6,852 nt of DNA. Origin: Clostridia bacterium (GTDB lineage Bacteria > Bacillota_A > Clostridia > Oscillospirales > CAG-272). The stretch covers positions 1 to 6,852 of the forward strand of contig JAFUQY010000092.1 in assembly GCA_017472105.1 (NCBI GenBank), written 5' to 3'. Numbering within the stretch: position 1 is the stretch's first letter; each line of letters opens with the position of its first letter. Below the pieces are notes generated by a model. That model was not told where the DNA came from. It made no database searches and was given only the letters and a program-made list of their open reading frames with translations. Made by a program: the position numbers and the translations under genes. Shown here piece by piece: positions 5,621-6,852 of the stretch.

Positions 5621-6852
5621 ATGGCAGAAAAATCATCCAACTTCATTCATGATTTTATAGATGAAGATCTCGCCGCAGGGAAGGTTGAGAAGATTCACAC
5701 CCGGTTCCCTCCCGAACCGAACGGTTATCTCCACATCGGTCACTGTAAGGCGCTGATTATTGACTTCGGCACCGCGAAAAAGTACGGCGGTCTGTGCAAT
5801 CTCCGCATGGACGACACCAACCCCGCAAAGGAAGACACCGAATACGTGGAAGCGATTCAGGAAGACATCCGCTGGCTGGGCTTTGACTGGGACGACCGCT
5901 TCTTCTACGGCTCCGACTATTTCGAAAGAACCTACGAACTTGCGGAAGAGCTCATCAAGAAGGGCGACGCTTACGTCTGCGAGCTGACTCCCGAAGAATT
6001 CAAGGCAAACCGCGGCGACCTCACCCATCCCGCCGTTTCTCCCTACCGCGACAGACCCATGGAAGAAAGCCTGGATCTGTTCCGCAGAATGAGAGCGGGC
6101 GAATTCCCGGAAGGCAAGTACACCCTCCGCGCGAAGATCGACCTCGCATCCGGCAACTTCAACATGCGTGACCCCGCGCTCTACCGCATCCGCTATATCG
6201 AACACCACAGACAGGGAACCAAGTGGTGCATTTTCCCGATGTACGACTTCGCTCACCCCATTCAGGACGCGCTCGAAGGCATCACCCACTCCCTCTGCTC
6301 CCTCGAATATGAGGACCACAGACCTCTTTACAACTGGGTTATCGAGCACTGCGACGTTCCTTCCAAGCCCCGTCAGATCGAATTTGCCCGCCTGAACATC
6401 ACCAACACCGTGCTGTCCAAGCGTTATCTCCGTTACCTCGTTGAAAACAATATCGTTGACGGCTGGGACGACCCGAGAATGCCCACTCTCTGCGGTCTGA
6501 GAAGACGCGGCTATACGGCTGCATCCATCCTCGACTTCATCGACAGAATCGGCGTTGCAAAGTCCAACAGCATGGTCAACATCGGCCTTCTCGAATACTG
6601 CATCCGCGAAGAGCTGAACCAGACCGCACTTCGCCGCATCGCGGTTCTCAAGCCCATCAAGGTCGTCATCGACAACTATCCGGAAGACAAGACCGAATGG
6701 TTCGACGTTGCCAACAATCCGAACGATCCCGAAGCGGGCACCCGTCAGGTTCCGTTCACGAAGGACGTCTACATCGACGCCGACGACTTTGCAGAAGTTC
6801 CGCCGCCGAAGTTCTTCCGTCTCAAGCCCGGCGGAGAAGTTCGCCTGATGTC
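5621..6852 (+). CDS. glnS: Glutamine--tRNA ligase (GlnRS), N-terminal part (3' end outside window)
   Basis: The frame stays open from ATG 5621 to the window end and gives 410 residues plus two bases; the family is usually about 550 residues. GlnRS makes Gln-tRNA directly from glutamine and ATP in the cytosol. [13 protein letters not shown] (29-41) carries a textbook HIGH motif at 38-41. [12 protein letters not shown] is the GlnRS counterpart of the 'RxEDTD' block of GluRS and together with SPYRDRP is characteristic of Gln[22 protein letters not shown] and VLSKR (264-268, the KMSKS loop) follow. From about 345 ([17 protein letters not shown]) the anticodon-binding beta-barrel begins. AGAGGAAA (5608-5615) is the ribosome site, with GAGG eight bases before ATG. 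It follows gltX by 155 nt with no visible terminator, so it is probably co-transcribed. Many Firmicutes lack GlnRS and use GatCAB amidation, so its presence is informative about this lineage. Confidence 0.96.
   Translation, partial: MAEKSSNFIHDFIDEDLAAGKVEKIHTRFPPEPNGYLHIGHCKALIIDFGTAKKYGGLCNLRMDDTNPAKEDTEYVEAIQEDIRWLGFDWDDRFFYGSDYFERTYELAEELIKKGDAYVCELTPEEFKANRGDLTHPAVSPYRDRPMEESLDLFRRMRAGEFPEGKYTLRAKIDLASGNFNMRDPALYRIRYIEHHRQGTKWCIFPMYDFAHPIQDALEGITHSLCSLEYEDHRPLYNWVIEHCDVPSKPRQIEFARLNITNTVLSKRYLRYLVENNIVDGWDDPRMPTLCGLRRRGYTAASILDFIDRIGVAKSNSMVNIGLLEYCIREELNQTALRRIAVLKPIKVVIDNYPEDKTEWFDVANNPNDPEAGTRQVPFTKDVYIDADDFAEVPPPKFFRLKPGGEVRLM

Noticed and set aside
5633..6349. 238-residue - strand open frame opposite glnS
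   Set aside because: Shadow of glnS, which carries HIGH and VLSKR motifs in the sense frame.

Overview
The window reads as a chromosomal stretch of a Gram-positive anaerobe, most likely a gut member of the Clostridia. The evidence is moderately high GC with AT-rich promoters, strong Shine-Dalgarno sites, sigma-A type promoters, a biotin-free OadA-type carboxyltransferase subunit, a DivIVA-like protein, and the roughly 560-residue GluRS variant that begins 'MDYKALADLLFPDV'. This assignment comes from recognising families and was not checked by a search. Nothing suggests phage, IS elements, CRISPR or recent transfer.

Layout. (1) Bases 1-666 hold the 3' part of an oadA-like carboxyltransferase gene on the + strand. 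A 209-residue winged-helix regulator with a degenerate receiver-like N-terminus follows after only 3 nt (670-1299). (2) The two convergent transcription units meet at a nested inverted repeat (1302-1378) that looks like a bidirectional intrinsic terminator. (3) On the - strand, reading leftward from a strong promoter at 3557-3585, are a 424-residue DivIVA-like coiled-coil protein and then an overlapping XRE-family regulator with a helical, TPR-like C-terminal part. (4) A 261-nt divergent intergenic region (3519-3779) carries back-to-back promoters. (5) On the + strand, gltX (GluRS, 3780-5465) is followed by a 155-nt spacer and glnS (GlnRS, from 5621, cut by the window end).

How the genes work together. 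gltX and glnS form an aminoacylation pair that supplies Glu-tRNA and Gln-tRNA, apparently from one promoter, since no terminator is visible between them. The DivIVA-like/XRE pair is a separate operon; a scaffold with a co-translated regulator is plausible, but its target is unknown. The carboxyltransferase and winged-helix gene look like the end of a decarboxylase/carboxylase operon.

Most interesting points. The gltX-glnS spacer contains a 26-codon open frame with a strong ribosome site, a GTG start and five CAG (Gln) codons in two runs, directly before the glutaminyl-tRNA synthetase gene: a candidate leader peptide. The DivIVA-like gene has an in-frame A-AAA-AAC heptamer inside an A8 run, after which a -1 shift would meet a stop two codons on, as in the well-known dnaX arrangement. 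Both are hypotheses. The rest of the window is ordinary housekeeping and regulatory sequence.
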